Shown: piece after piece, positions 27,475 through 38,400 of the stretch
Position numbering within the stretch: the stretch's first letter is position 1
Layout of the letters: every line of letters begins with the position of its first letter
Origin: Sipunculus nudus
Taxonomy: Eukaryota; Annelida; Sipuncula; Golfingiida; Sipunculidae
DNA: 64,000 nt
Reading direction: 5' to 3'
NCBI GenBank assembly: GCA_026874595.1
Contig: CM049310.1
Location: 16,716,058 to 16,780,057 of the forward strand
Translations under genes and position numbers: made by a program
The notes under the pieces: model-generated
Database searches by the model: none
What the model was told of the DNA's origin: nothing
Seen by the model: only the letters and a program-made list of their open reading frames with translations

Positions 27475-27720
27475 ATCACTTTCAACATATATTTTCTCCA
27501 TGTTTTCCCTTTATTCTAACAGGAAAGCAAGGCACAGTGGCAGAAAGTGTTCTACATCGCCGCCGCCATCTACTGGTTTGGGGCCGTACAGTATACAATA
27601 TTTACGTCGGGGGAGGAACAAAAGTGGAGTAAAGTAACTAGAGAAGATCAAGAGCCGTTGATTACAAACGCAGAAGATGCTGAGGAAGATGGGGAAGCGA
27701 CAACACATGTCATATCATAA
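15525..27720 (+). CDS. SLC17-family anion transporter, sialin-like (complete, 11 exons)
   Basis: The coding exons are 15,525-15,612, 16,162-16,352, 18,202-18,435, 19,059-19,146, 20,403-20,498, 21,275-21,402, 21,917-22,063, 23,045-23,177, 25,870-26,025, 26,821-26,906 and 27,523-27,720. All have AG/GT borders and consistent phases, giving 514 residues. Visible family signatures: [13 protein letters not shown] in the first membrane helix (54-66), a luminal loop with four N-glycosylation sequons (Asn72, 75, 85, 89), [15 protein letters not shown] (109-123), [19 protein letters not shown] around His179, [12 protein letters not shown], and [15 protein letters not shown] late in the protein. Arg37 aligns with sialin Arg39 and His179 with sialin His183, the positions altered in human sialic-acid storage disease. 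SLC17 proteins are major-facilitator carriers driven by H+ or membrane potential. The YAG-x-QLGT-x-SLPLSG version resembles sialin more than the vesicular glutamate transporters, but substrate cannot be proved. The acidic C-tail carries DQEPLI (491-496), a fit to the lysosomal sorting motif [DE]xxxL[LI]. An ATGCAG acceptor just before 15,512 suggests an upstream 5' UTR exon. Confidence 0.93.
18047..18085. repeat. (TA)n microsatellite in SLC17 intron 2
   Basis: About 19 TA units lie 117 bp upstream of the exon 3 acceptor. Length variation here would change the distance to the branch-point region but not the coding sequence. Confidence 0.9.
23744..25590 (+). repeat. Long copy of a dispersed repeat, internally tandem, in SLC17 intron 8
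   Basis: The element opens with AAGCGGCCCATGGGCCAT and ends near CAGGCAGCTGAGCTAAAAAT. Inside, the phrase TGACCTAATTTCAGG (or close variants) recurs near 23,946, 24,089, 24,415, 24,571, 24,735 and 25,156. Each is followed by a GGACCTCCCTCGAAGTC or similar phrase and then GATTCTAGGCCAAATGG. This gives a degenerate tandem structure of roughly 150-320 bp. It explains most of the 2.7 kb length of this intron. The short ORFs inside it are not genes. Confidence 0.6.
27422..27472. repeat. (TA)n microsatellite next to the last SLC17 exon
   Basis: About 25 TA units end 50 bp upstream of the acceptor of the final SLC17 exon at 27,523. Confidence 0.95.
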
Positions 27721-28098
27721 TACATTTAATTGAAAATAGCTTTTTTTACATTTAATAACGCATAAATATACAATAATTATGTATATTATGTACGTATATT
27801 CCAAAACATTAATATATTTTGTATGTCATGTATAGAATGAAATTTTTAAAAAATCCTAATAACAGCAAAGCAGATCATTATAATATTGTGTCATGCATTT
27901 GCAAGGGTTTTGTGTGCTATTTTTAAAACTGTTTCAGTTTTATCATTTTCATTTGAAAAAGAAGCAAGCGATTCATATCAGGAGCAGTATTATCTAACTG
28001 TCAGCTAATTGCCATATTTTCATACAATGCTATTGTCCATTGAGCCCCCCCCCCTTGACAAAAAGACAAAGTAAGGGAACATTCGTACTTAAGCAGAG

Positions 28099-28227
28099 CA
28101 GGTGCGGATCCAGGGGAGACCCCCCCCCCCCCCCCCCCCCCGCTCTTAACCAACAACTTTTTTTATACATTTTTTATGCATGACACCCGTTAACCCCTCC
28201 CTACAAAAAACCCTGGATCCGCGCCTG
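28099..28227. mobile_element. Short TIR element with C-run core
   Basis: The termini are CAGGTGCGGATCCAGGG (28,099-28,115) and CCCTGGATCCGCGCCTG (28,211-28,227), an inverted pair of 17 bp with one mismatch. The interior is a run of about 20 C. It is the cleanest example here of the family also seen at 9,021-9,211 and 15,008-15,212. Fragments occur near 33,281-33,310, 44,885-44,925 and 54,541-54,577. It falls in the SLC17 3' UTR or just beyond it. Confidence 0.6.
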
Positions 28228-28546
28228 TAGAGATCTTGGTCCATACGTGGTGAAAATCACGCAGCATTATGTACCATAATGTACCTCCAGACTGGGTATA
28301 GGGATAGCTGAAGCTATCGGATAGCCATTTCTCTTTAAAGTAATATAATATAACATATAATACACCGGATCATTTAGAATTTGCAAGTACGTGAATGTGG
28401 AACATGGTTTCATGTTGGATAGCTTTTATCTTTTTTTTAGCAAGACTTGAGATGTCAACCATGTAACAGCAGAGGAAGGGGACTAGTTAAAGTTTTAGGG
28501 TGACAAAATATGTATTATCACACTCGAAATATTTACAGTTATGTTA

Positions 28547-28552
28547 AATAAA
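28547..28552 (+). terminator. Candidate polyadenylation signal for the SLC17 gene
   Basis: This is the first canonical AATAAA I found downstream of the SLC17 stop codon and would give an 0.8-kb 3' UTR that includes the TIR element at 28,099. Non-canonical signals closer to the stop cannot be excluded. Confidence 0.3.
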
Positions 28553-30730
28553 TGATTGATTTGTCATTGTTTTGGAATGGACCAGTGGTTAAGTGGTGTA
28601 ATATTTATATTAATGTAGTGGAATCAACATAACATTTGGTGCATAGTGAACGCTTGCATTCCACATCTCATCAGGGGCGGGTACAGGATTTTAGAATAGA
28701 GGGGATTCAAATATCGAAGCATCTGGGCGCGAGCGCTCATTATAAATACCCCACCCTGCATTCGCTACTGAATAATGTAAATACAAGTGTAATCAGTAAA
28801 CAACAGATTTTGACAAATATCTGCCTCCAGAAAGGTTTATTGCAAATTTTTCCGAAATAATTGTTCCTCCAACGGGAGGTGTTTTGTTGATCTTTATTGT
28901 AGTTGGTTGGTTTGTCTGTCAGCAACAAATATTGGTGAAATTTTGTGGCTGATGAAGAAAATTCTATTAAAATTCAGTAGTCATCTAGAGTGAATATTCA
29001 TTCAAAAAGACATTTAATCAGAAAGAGATTGGGCAGTTAGGAAGTTAGTCATTGATGTGTAACAGAGAATTTTTTTGGTTAAAATTACCGTACGGGTAAA
29101 TGTACACAGGTGTAAAGTAATGAACTTGCCTTAACTCCGGCTCTCGGGACTTGGCACCCTCGGAGATCCATGACACGCATTCTCTCTTAGTACTGGTTTA
29201 ATTACAAGACTGTTGGCGGAAGATTATATTCGGTCTCTGACTGCTTTACGATTATGAAATCAGTGTGTTATAAATATTAGAATGAACACAGCGCTCTTGG
29301 TAGTTATATGATACTAATTCAGCCACGTCGGCCACTACAACAGACTATCTGAGTGCCTTTACATCTTGTATGATGGGCCATATTTCAAACGAAGGATGCA
29401 GTTATTACCGTCATTCTTAACAAAGCCTAGGAACCGACTGGTACGCTGTCAATTAAATTTAATCGTTAGATATGATTACGTGCTTTCTAACTACACCTTA
29501 TATGTGGCAGAAAAAAAATCCATTTTAAATCAACATGTTAGTAAATCCCCAAGCATGTTTGTTGGATTTCTGACTGTACGTTCCGCATGGGTTAACTGGA
29601 CGATAGCCAACTAGTACGCCTCACAGCAATTGACCTGTTAACATAGAGGTAGATTTGCATTTTGGTTTGTGAGCTCACATGTATTTTGTGTTTAAATTTT
29701 ACACCGTTAATTCTTTACCGACTGTTTATCATGATATTGATGCAATAGCATGGATGGCTGTTGAAGTGCGTTCTCCCCTATAACTTGTGTCACGACGTGA
29801 GTACAGACTTACCAGCCTATGAAGTCATTTATTCACTGCTAACTAACACCACCTACCCCCACCCCATGGCATCTGGTAACTCTTAATGATGTATTAATTA
29901 ACAACATTTCAAATATTTTTACATAAAACATATAATTATGTACCAGATCGTTTCACGTGGCAGTGTTATGTAAATGGTACAGGCTTTTAACATTGGCTCT
30001 GAAGGCACTCAGTTCAAACTACTGAAACTCTAAGGTGTATTTGTATCATTTTAAGCCGTGCACGCGCCCTGTTGTGGTGTATTTAAGTGACAGACGAGCA
30101 TTTCATTTAAAAGACAAGCCCTGTATAAGTGCTGTTATGATTTACCAAAAACCACGTGTGTATATTTTGCTTATATACAGTGTTTACAAAAGTTAAATTG
30201 TGATTATAAAACTAAAAAAATGAAATTTTGTAAGGGAAATGCAAAACTCAACTAATGGTATAATTTTGATCTAGAAACCTGAAACAAATAAACCATTAAT
30301 AAAGAGTTCTCGTTAAAAGTATGAATTGCTTTATGAAAAAAAAAGTTACTCAAATAATTATTTCGAGATACTGTCGTTTTTCAAAGTGAAGATCTCTCGA
30401 CCTACGGCCCATAGGGTCAACTGAAAGTAACAGACGAAAAACGTGATAATTATCTGAAGCTAATGCTGTGCGCGTTTGGGTCTGAATGATAATATGGCGT
30501 TGCATGCTGCGCACGTTTGGGTGTGAATAATAATGACTATGTGACCTAGTAACTTGAAATGCGCACGATAATTTATGCAAGGTACTGCACTCTTATCTGA
30601 CAACCACAACGGGGCAGAGAGGATCCTTTGTGAACCTTGCCTGTGTGAGGTATCAAATGTAAGTTCATGCATTTGGTATGTATGTATATATACACATATT
30701 ATTGATCTAATATATTTGATAGATTATTAG

Positions 30731-30765
30731 TCATGTTAATGGATAGCAAAAACGTCAAACGTCAA

Positions 30766-30808
<43 letters not shown>

Positions 30809-30828
30809 AACATATATATTTAACACGA

Positions 30829-30892
<64 letters not shown>

Positions 30893-30944
30893 GCTCGTGT
30901 TTTGACATGGCTTTTCCTTACATTTTTGCTATCCATTAACATGA
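30731..30944. mobile_element. Foldback element with nested palindromes and TA core
   Basis: The outer arms at 30,731-30,752 and 30,923-30,944 are perfect reverse complements over 22 bases (GTTAATGGATAGCAAAAA is the core). Inner arms ACACGAACCTTATA (30,823-30,836) and TATAAGGCTCGTGT (30,887-30,900) pair with one mismatch. Two (TA)n tracts fill the space. The single strand would form a long hairpin. It has no ORF and resembles a foldback-type non-autonomous transposon. Confidence 0.6.
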
Positions 30945-31029
30945 TTAGCAATTTATAAAATATATAAGATCAATTTAGGTCAGTCTATTATCCGTAAACC
31001 AACCAAGCGGTATTTTAATTTGTGTCTGT

Positions 31030-31930
31030 AGTAATTCAATGTGCAGACTAATAAATAGTAATATTATCAGCAAAACAAACACATATTTATCATGGAGGAA
31101 CAGGGGAAGGTCATTAAGGTACATAAGGAACAAATTGTCCCGAGCACAGTGCCTTGTGGAGTGCCTAAATCCAAGGTGTGCTCCTTAGACTGAACTTGAA
31201 TTGAGTAAACAAACTGTTTTCGAATAGATATGTAATTATTGAACCATAATAACGGGACACTATCTACACCATACTTTATCATTTTAGTTAGCATAAGGTT
31301 ATAATTAAGCCTATCAAAACCTTTCCTTATGTCGAAAAGACATGCAGCAGTACCATTTTGTTATTTATATTGATAAAGCATACCTAGACTATAGCAAAAT
31401 GCAAAGCAAATGCAGCTGATCTACGTGGAAGGTATGCAAATTGTTTATCTGTAAATAGTTATCGAAATAAGTAATAAGACCTGATTTTACAAACTATTCT
31501 AGTTTTTTCGGTACATGGCCTTTTACTGAAATAGATCGGTAGTTATTTGGATCATCCTTACTGCCGGTTCCTTTGTATATAGGAGTGATCCTAGCGGTTT
31601 TCCAGTCTGCAGAGGTTATACTAGCGAGAAGGAAAAAGGTTAAATTCATGGTCTAAAGAGTGTGTAAATTGATGAGCTGCAAATTTGTGAAAAAATCCAG
31701 ACATCCCCAAAATATCTTCTGTCATACTTGATTCCAGTCTCAATAGGTGTGAAAATACAAACTTTGGATATAGATTTAAATTTAAAGAATTCAAATTGTG
31801 AGATAACAATTTGATTGTGATTGAACACATTCACATTTGTTTCCAATCGAAATAAAATCGTTGAATTTATTGGGGTCAATATTAGCATGAGCGGTGCCTG
31901 ACTTCGCTTACATGCTAACATTTCACACTG
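31030..31930 (-). pseudogene. Decayed non-LTR retrotransposon reverse transcriptase
   Basis: Read on the minus strand, blocks of LINE-type reverse transcriptase appear in the right order, split by frameshifts. They are: WKTARITPIYKG followed by DDPNNYRSISV (about 31,500-31,610); the motif A region FDIRKGFDRLNY (near 31,300-31,340); GTPQGTVLG of motif B (near 31,145-31,170); and a frame reading NDLP then FADN where the catalytic FADD/YADD is expected (near 31,040-31,110). Neither the 5' ORF and endonuclease nor a 3' tail is recognisable. The last Asp of the catalytic pair appears replaced by Asn. It is inactive and truncated. The clade (Jockey/CR1-like) is a guess from general likeness. Confidence 0.7.
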
Positions 31931-32101
31931 AATTCTGTTTTACCATATGAGGAAAGTTGGGTCATTGCAAAGTCAGTCATTATTGAAAACAGAATCAGAA
32001 ATCGTGATTTCAATTGTGTTAATAACAATAGTGTTCTGGCTTATAAGTGTACCATTGCTGGATTACAGGTTTAAGGTTTTGGAAATTCAAACACGCTGAA
32101 T

Positions 32102-32429
32102 ATGAAGGTTTTCTGTGGAACGCTGGCCCACGCCACGCAGTCCTGCGCATTGGAAGTGCTGGAGAGGAAGGCAGTCGGCGTCGATGCCAGTGGCAAAGTG
32201 TGTCGTCCATTCTAGTTCTCTGTTATTGTTCAATAAAACATGATTCTTGAAACACCGAGTAGTCTGCATTATCTTTCCTTTGTAAACGCAAGAGCAAGCC
32301 TTCTAGTTGATCATGCTAAGTACTCCAGTTCAATTTTCTTCCAGTCCCGTTCCCGAGGACATGCATTATAGGCATAGATCTTCAGTTCATATTTAAGGAA
32401 AATAAGTATTGTTTTAAATTAAAGAATGT

Positions 32430-32482
<53 letters not shown>

Positions 32483-35400
32483 AATGGACCATCTGTTTTT
32501 AGTTTATAAAATCATAACATATACAGTAGAAGCGTAATCATATAAACTTCCAAGATATTTGATTTTCCATGGACCCTCAATTTCTAACTGGAGATTATTA
32601 TAAATGATAGCAAAAAGATTCGTATTTTGAAAATTGGCTTTTCCTAACATTTGTACTATCTGTAATTATAGATAGTCTTTATAGAGGACATGGCAGAGTG
32701 CGAATCCCTGAAGAACAAATACAGATTTAGAGACGACGATATCGTAAGATTGCTTGACGGGTAAGTGTAGGAAACCTTTGTGAAAGTACAGCGGAGCCTC
32801 ATGCTAAAAAGACGGAGTCACCCAGTCCTTTTTTGTTTCTTTTTCATGTACTCACCGGCAGATGGAGCTGCGATCGCCTTTGGAAAAATGTCAAATCTCT
32901 CGATATTTAAGTGAAATTATGGAAAATAACCCCCTTAGTGCACACTCTGTATGCATCCCAATAGTCAGAGACCTAAAATGTTTTTCCCAGGCGTGGCCAC
33001 AGAGGATATCCATGACAAAAGTCGAGAGCCATCACTGTCAAATATAATATAAAGGTTGTATAATTTAAGTATCTGGAATTGGAGGAAACATTATAAACAG
33101 GGTTACATACTAAGTCGTTTGGGGAATGGTGCCCTACGTCACTGCCTCTCAGTGCATAGATCATTCAATGCAAGTTTATAGTCTTTGTATTTCGGATTGT
33201 TTGAATCAGCAGGGATTGAAAAAGAAGGGGCACGCCCAGTCTCTATCGAATAGAAAAACACGCTAAATACCAAAAAGCAGGTCCGGATCTGGATCTCCCC
33301 CATCTTCCTCCCTATATCTGTTTTCGAGAGTTTTTTTTTCTTAAGTCTACGAGCAATCCTGTCACACGTTTACCTAAACCAGGGTGTGAGCCACTCACTT
33401 TTTAGCTCAGCTGAATGTAAGTCATCTGAGCTATAGCGATCACCCTTTTATATCCAAATTGTATCCATTAGGCCTAGAATCCTCTCATGTCGCATTCAGG
33501 GAGGTCTTAAACAAATGTCTTTGGACACCTGAAATTAGGTCACTATGACGTATTTTCTGCGGCCCATAGGAAAAAGATGCCATATGAGCACTCTGAATGT
33601 CAGATCAGCAAAAAAATGCTGTTAGGCCTGGAACCTTTCTTTTAAGTATCCAGGGAGGTCCTTGGCAAATCTCATTGGAAACCTGAAATTAGGTCATGGT
33701 GACCTAATAGGTTATATTCTATAAGCTGTGAGCCAAAAATATGAATTTGAGCACCCAGACAGACAAAGTTCATACTGTATCTATTTTCCTTGGAACTTTC
33801 TATTGTAAAGTCAAGGGAAGTATTGGCTAGCCTCCCTTGAATCCTGAAATTAGGTAACTTAATTCATATAATAATAGTCGAATACAGTCAGATAGGACAC
33901 AAATTGTGACCTTAAGTCCTAAATCTTCTAACACAACATCCAGGGAGATCTTGGGGAATCCCACTGGAAACCTGCACGTTACAGGCAAAAAACAGAAAAA
34001 TGATTTGAGCAACTTTAACGTCAGATAGGTACAAACTGTACGCATTTAGTCTAGGTTCTGGACAAATTGGCGAGCTATGGACCAAAAGCATGATTTTGCA
34101 CCTTGACAGACAGGGTACGAATTCTATCCATTTAGAATTCTAAGGGGGGGGGGTCCTAAGCAAGTTTCCTTTGAATCCTGAAATATTTTTTTTTTGTTAT
34201 ACAACATAGTAACATTAGCCATAGGCTATTCACACAGGCGATATATAACATTAATATAAATTAAAATTAGCACCCAGTCAAATACAGCTTAGCGTCATGG
34301 CCCATGGGCCCCTGATCAGGTGAGATTGTTTTATCTTATCAACTGGGGTCCATAACTTGTGAATATTTTTGCTTATTTAAGAGAGTTTCTAGTGCCCGGT
34401 TTCGTGGACACGCATATGCATGCCAACCAGTACCCGATGGCAGGGACAAAAACAGGTCTCCCGCTGCAGGACTGGCTGATTAAATACGCCTTCCCTAGCC
34501 AAGACCTATACGATGATTTGCAGTTCGCCAAGCACGTATATGAGAAAACCGTGGTAGGTAATATCACATAAAAGTGAACAGTGACTAAAAAATTTTCATA
34601 TAATTAAGTTAAACCTTTTTGGTAATTTCAGGGAGGTTCTACTTGTCTCATGTGATTGCAGAAATGATTCGATTGCCTTGAAGGAAATAATAACTACGTC
34701 AGAAACTGTAATGAAACAGAGCCCCTCTTTCGAAAAATCATGACTTTCATAAAAAAATTCGCTTGAATCATCTACCGTTATAATTGCTGATGCTCAATGA
34801 ATGTTTTGTATCAACTTCTGAGGAACAAGATATAATTATTATGATTCTTTCTTTCGGATTTTAATCTTGGTTTATGGAAAGTGTTAGTTTGTCACTTCAA
34901 ACCCCCTTGAACATAATTCAAATAGTTATTTAAATGAATATTAACATGTTTGACGTTATATTAACACATGTACATTAGAAAATTACCGTTAATAATTTTA
35001 TAATCCAACATGATTATGACTGAGGAACATTTTTGTAACATTTCGGTACTTTATGTCTTCATTTTCTGACACTAACATCAATTATCAATACCCGTCATCA
35101 GGTGTCACGAATAAATTAGAGTAAACGTGCCCTACCGCCCTGTCACGGAAACCGAAACCAAACTGGAATTCTGTAGAATCATAATTATAGTTTTTACAAC
35201 ATTTAAAAAAGAGAGGGAAATGATTGTACACCTAAAGGTATATAAACCAAGTATTTCAGTACATAATGGTAATTTTCCTTTTGTTGCCGATTGACAGTGA
35301 TGAAGGATCCGAGTCCGGACTCAAGTCCACATTTTTAAGGACTCGGACTTATACTCAAGGGTCCTGGACTCGGACTTATACTCGAGGGTCCTGGACTCCG

Positions 35401-38400
35401 ACTTGTACTCGAGGGTCCTGAACTCCGACTTGTACTCAAGGGTCCTGGACTCCGACTTGTACTCAAGGGTCTTGGACTCCGACTTGTACTCGAGGGTCCT
35501 GGACTAGCTCCGACTTGTACTCGAGGGTCCTGGACTAGCTCCGACTGGGACTCGAGGATCCTGGACTCCGACTTGTACTCGAGGGTCCTGGACTCCGTCC
35601 TGGACTCGAGGGTCCTGGACTCCGACTTGGACTCGAGGGTCGTGGACTCCGACTTAGTCTCGGACTATGAGGTTAGGACTCGAAAATTAGGCTGAACACA
35701 TTTCGAATCCAGTAAAAACAAGCTCTGTCACAAAATATGACTTTTTAAGCATGAGCGAAATACAAGCAGAATACTAAAAAACTATATATTACAAGCTTTA
35801 GCTCTGCAGCGGTAGTAAGTGTAATTAAACATTTAAGTAAAAGGTATATGCAAACTAACGTAAAATTTACATGACAATCTCAAATTTCTTACAATAAAAA
35901 GATTTATGATACACTCGGACTCAGACTTGGACTTGGACTCGAGAAGCCTGGACTTGGATCGTGTGGACTCGACTCCATCACTGCAAATTAACTTACAAGA
36001 AAGCAACTTACCTTTTGAACTTTCATCTTGACTGTTCCAGCGACGACTTCTGCGTAACGGGACAACCACTGTTAGCTATTATTTAACCCGCCATCTGAAG
36101 TCGTCAATGGCCATGGTGGATCTGATAGGTGAGATATGACATCTTGCGTAGCTTAGAAATGATTAATGGCCTGTTATTTTTTTACTTATATCTAGTCTCT
36201 CTTTCTGTCTTCGTTATTAAGCTAAGTGTCTGTTATAGAAAGTCAACTTTTATTTGTCTTTTTATATGATTGTTAAATTGTGTGCATATTAATGAGAAAT
36301 AATGTTGCATAAATGTAAAATGTAAGTGATGTTGAAACCACAATGCAGAAAGCATAGGTGAAAGTGCCAGAGAAGAAATAATAATAATAATATCAATAAT
36401 AATTGATAATATTATAATAATGATAAATAATATAAAATAATAATTAATAATACTAAGGTGTATGTAGTTATGATAATCATAAGCAAGATCCCGCTTTCAT
36501 CACCTATAGATGAACTGGGTCAGCGAGCTCACGTCGGACACAAAATGGATAAGACGGAGGACATAAAAGACTTCGAAACGTAAGTTATTGCGAAAATTCT
36601 ACTACTACCGATGCTAGTTTGCAACTGCTACTACTACCACTACTACTAATACTACTTCTACTACTACTACTACTGATAATAATAATATTAATAACCATAA
36701 TAATATTGATAACAGAAATGTTATTTTTATCTTTAAGAGTAGTAGTATAAATGTAACATAAGCATGGTTTGACAACCTTAAAGAGGTCAAATCACCTATC
36801 TGACAAACTAAATATCCCTTGGAGCTTTTATAAAAATAGGCTGGAAAACGTTAATATCAACACACACAGACTACTTGTTTTGTTTATATCAACGTGTTTA
36901 TAATATGTGGGGGCACGCCAAAATAATCAAAACAAATTCAACAAGGGCATCTGGCGGCAAATCAGATAAGCCAGAGCTTTGCAAATAGCGTTTTGTAACA
37001 AGTGACCTTTCTACATCCGCATATATGCATCCTACCACCTTGGGTTACATGTTTTTCCCGTTTGTCAACAAAGCTGTGTTTACAAACGTTGTTGAAAAAC
37101 AAGTTCGTACATCCTTCATGGAGGCGTTATAAGAAATACCCTTAGATCATTAATATATACATAGAGGAAGCCAGAAATCGCATTAATTCTTTTTCAAATG
37201 AGCACATTTAAAAGTAATCCAAATATCCAAAATTAGGCTCTATCTCACAGTTTTGTCATGAGGCTCTATCCCACATTTTTATTTTTTATTCATTAACAGT
37301 AAAAGTATAAATGTAGCATAATCAGAATTTGACATGCTTAAATGTATAAAGCTATCCAATATTAGGCTATATCTCAAATCTATATACATGCCAGATTTCA
37401 GAAACATCGGACAATTATAATGTGTCCCTGAATTACCGACATATGTTTTAGTTTTGCTTTGTAAAGCCTGTGACTTCTTGTTACAGATTTCTCTCTCATG
37501 TGCAACAGAAAAATGTAAGTGTTATGTTTTGACTTTTTGCGTTTTGGAGATATGCCTTAAATGATACTGTGAACACCAATTTGTCTAATAAAGTAAAGTA
37601 AGACAGTTTTATTAATTCCGGCTATAACGCGGAATCTGTTTCAGTGCAACATGGTGCCGTGTAAAAATGGCAAAGGTAAAATGGCAAGGGCATATGTAAC
37701 CGTGGAATTAACATTACTCAATAATCATAACAATGTTTAATTCGATCGAAGTGATCTAGTTTGAGTTGTAAGTTGTGACACCATTCATTTTGAAAACTGC
37801 ATTGCATAGCTGTCCATACTGTCTAAGGTATACTGCTGTAAAGTTAATATTAGTACACTGTAGATTATCAAAAAAATGCATCAATATGAAAGTATGTTAC
37901 AAAGACAAATTGCTCGGGGGAAAATACTGGGCCGATCCGGGAATCGAAATCAAGTCGGTGGCGCACTTGTGTGGCGTTCCAACCGCTTCGCTAGAAAAGC
38001 AAGCTTCACTACCGAGACAGTTCGGTCCGTAATTCGGACATGTTCGTACCAAGTAAATATATGAAAAATATACAAAAGTGAAGGTCCAATCTCTGTGGTG
38101 AACAAAGTTATTTCCTGTGCCTCGCATGCTACCTATACTTAACATTTTTGGAGACCTGTTTTATAAGCCGTGTTTCCTGTCAGAGATAAAGGGACGTACT
38201 TGGACTCTTATGTGAGAACAACAAACCTAAAAGTTCCATACAGGGTTCTTAACATTGAGAAATTGAAAACCTATCCTGCAGCGTGATACTGTCAATACTT
38301 TCTAAGCCAGGAGAATAAGTATTTATGTTTGCTACTGAAATGCGTAAACAAAAACGTGATTTCATATGTGCCCAACTGCCCATAGACCTAACTCAGTGCC

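Noticed and set aside
35095-35110. CTGATGA on the minus strand
   Set aside because: No GAAA at a suitable distance and no flanking complementary arms.
37890-38010. Functional tRNA gene
   Set aside because: The A and B boxes fit, but the acceptor and T arms do not pair.
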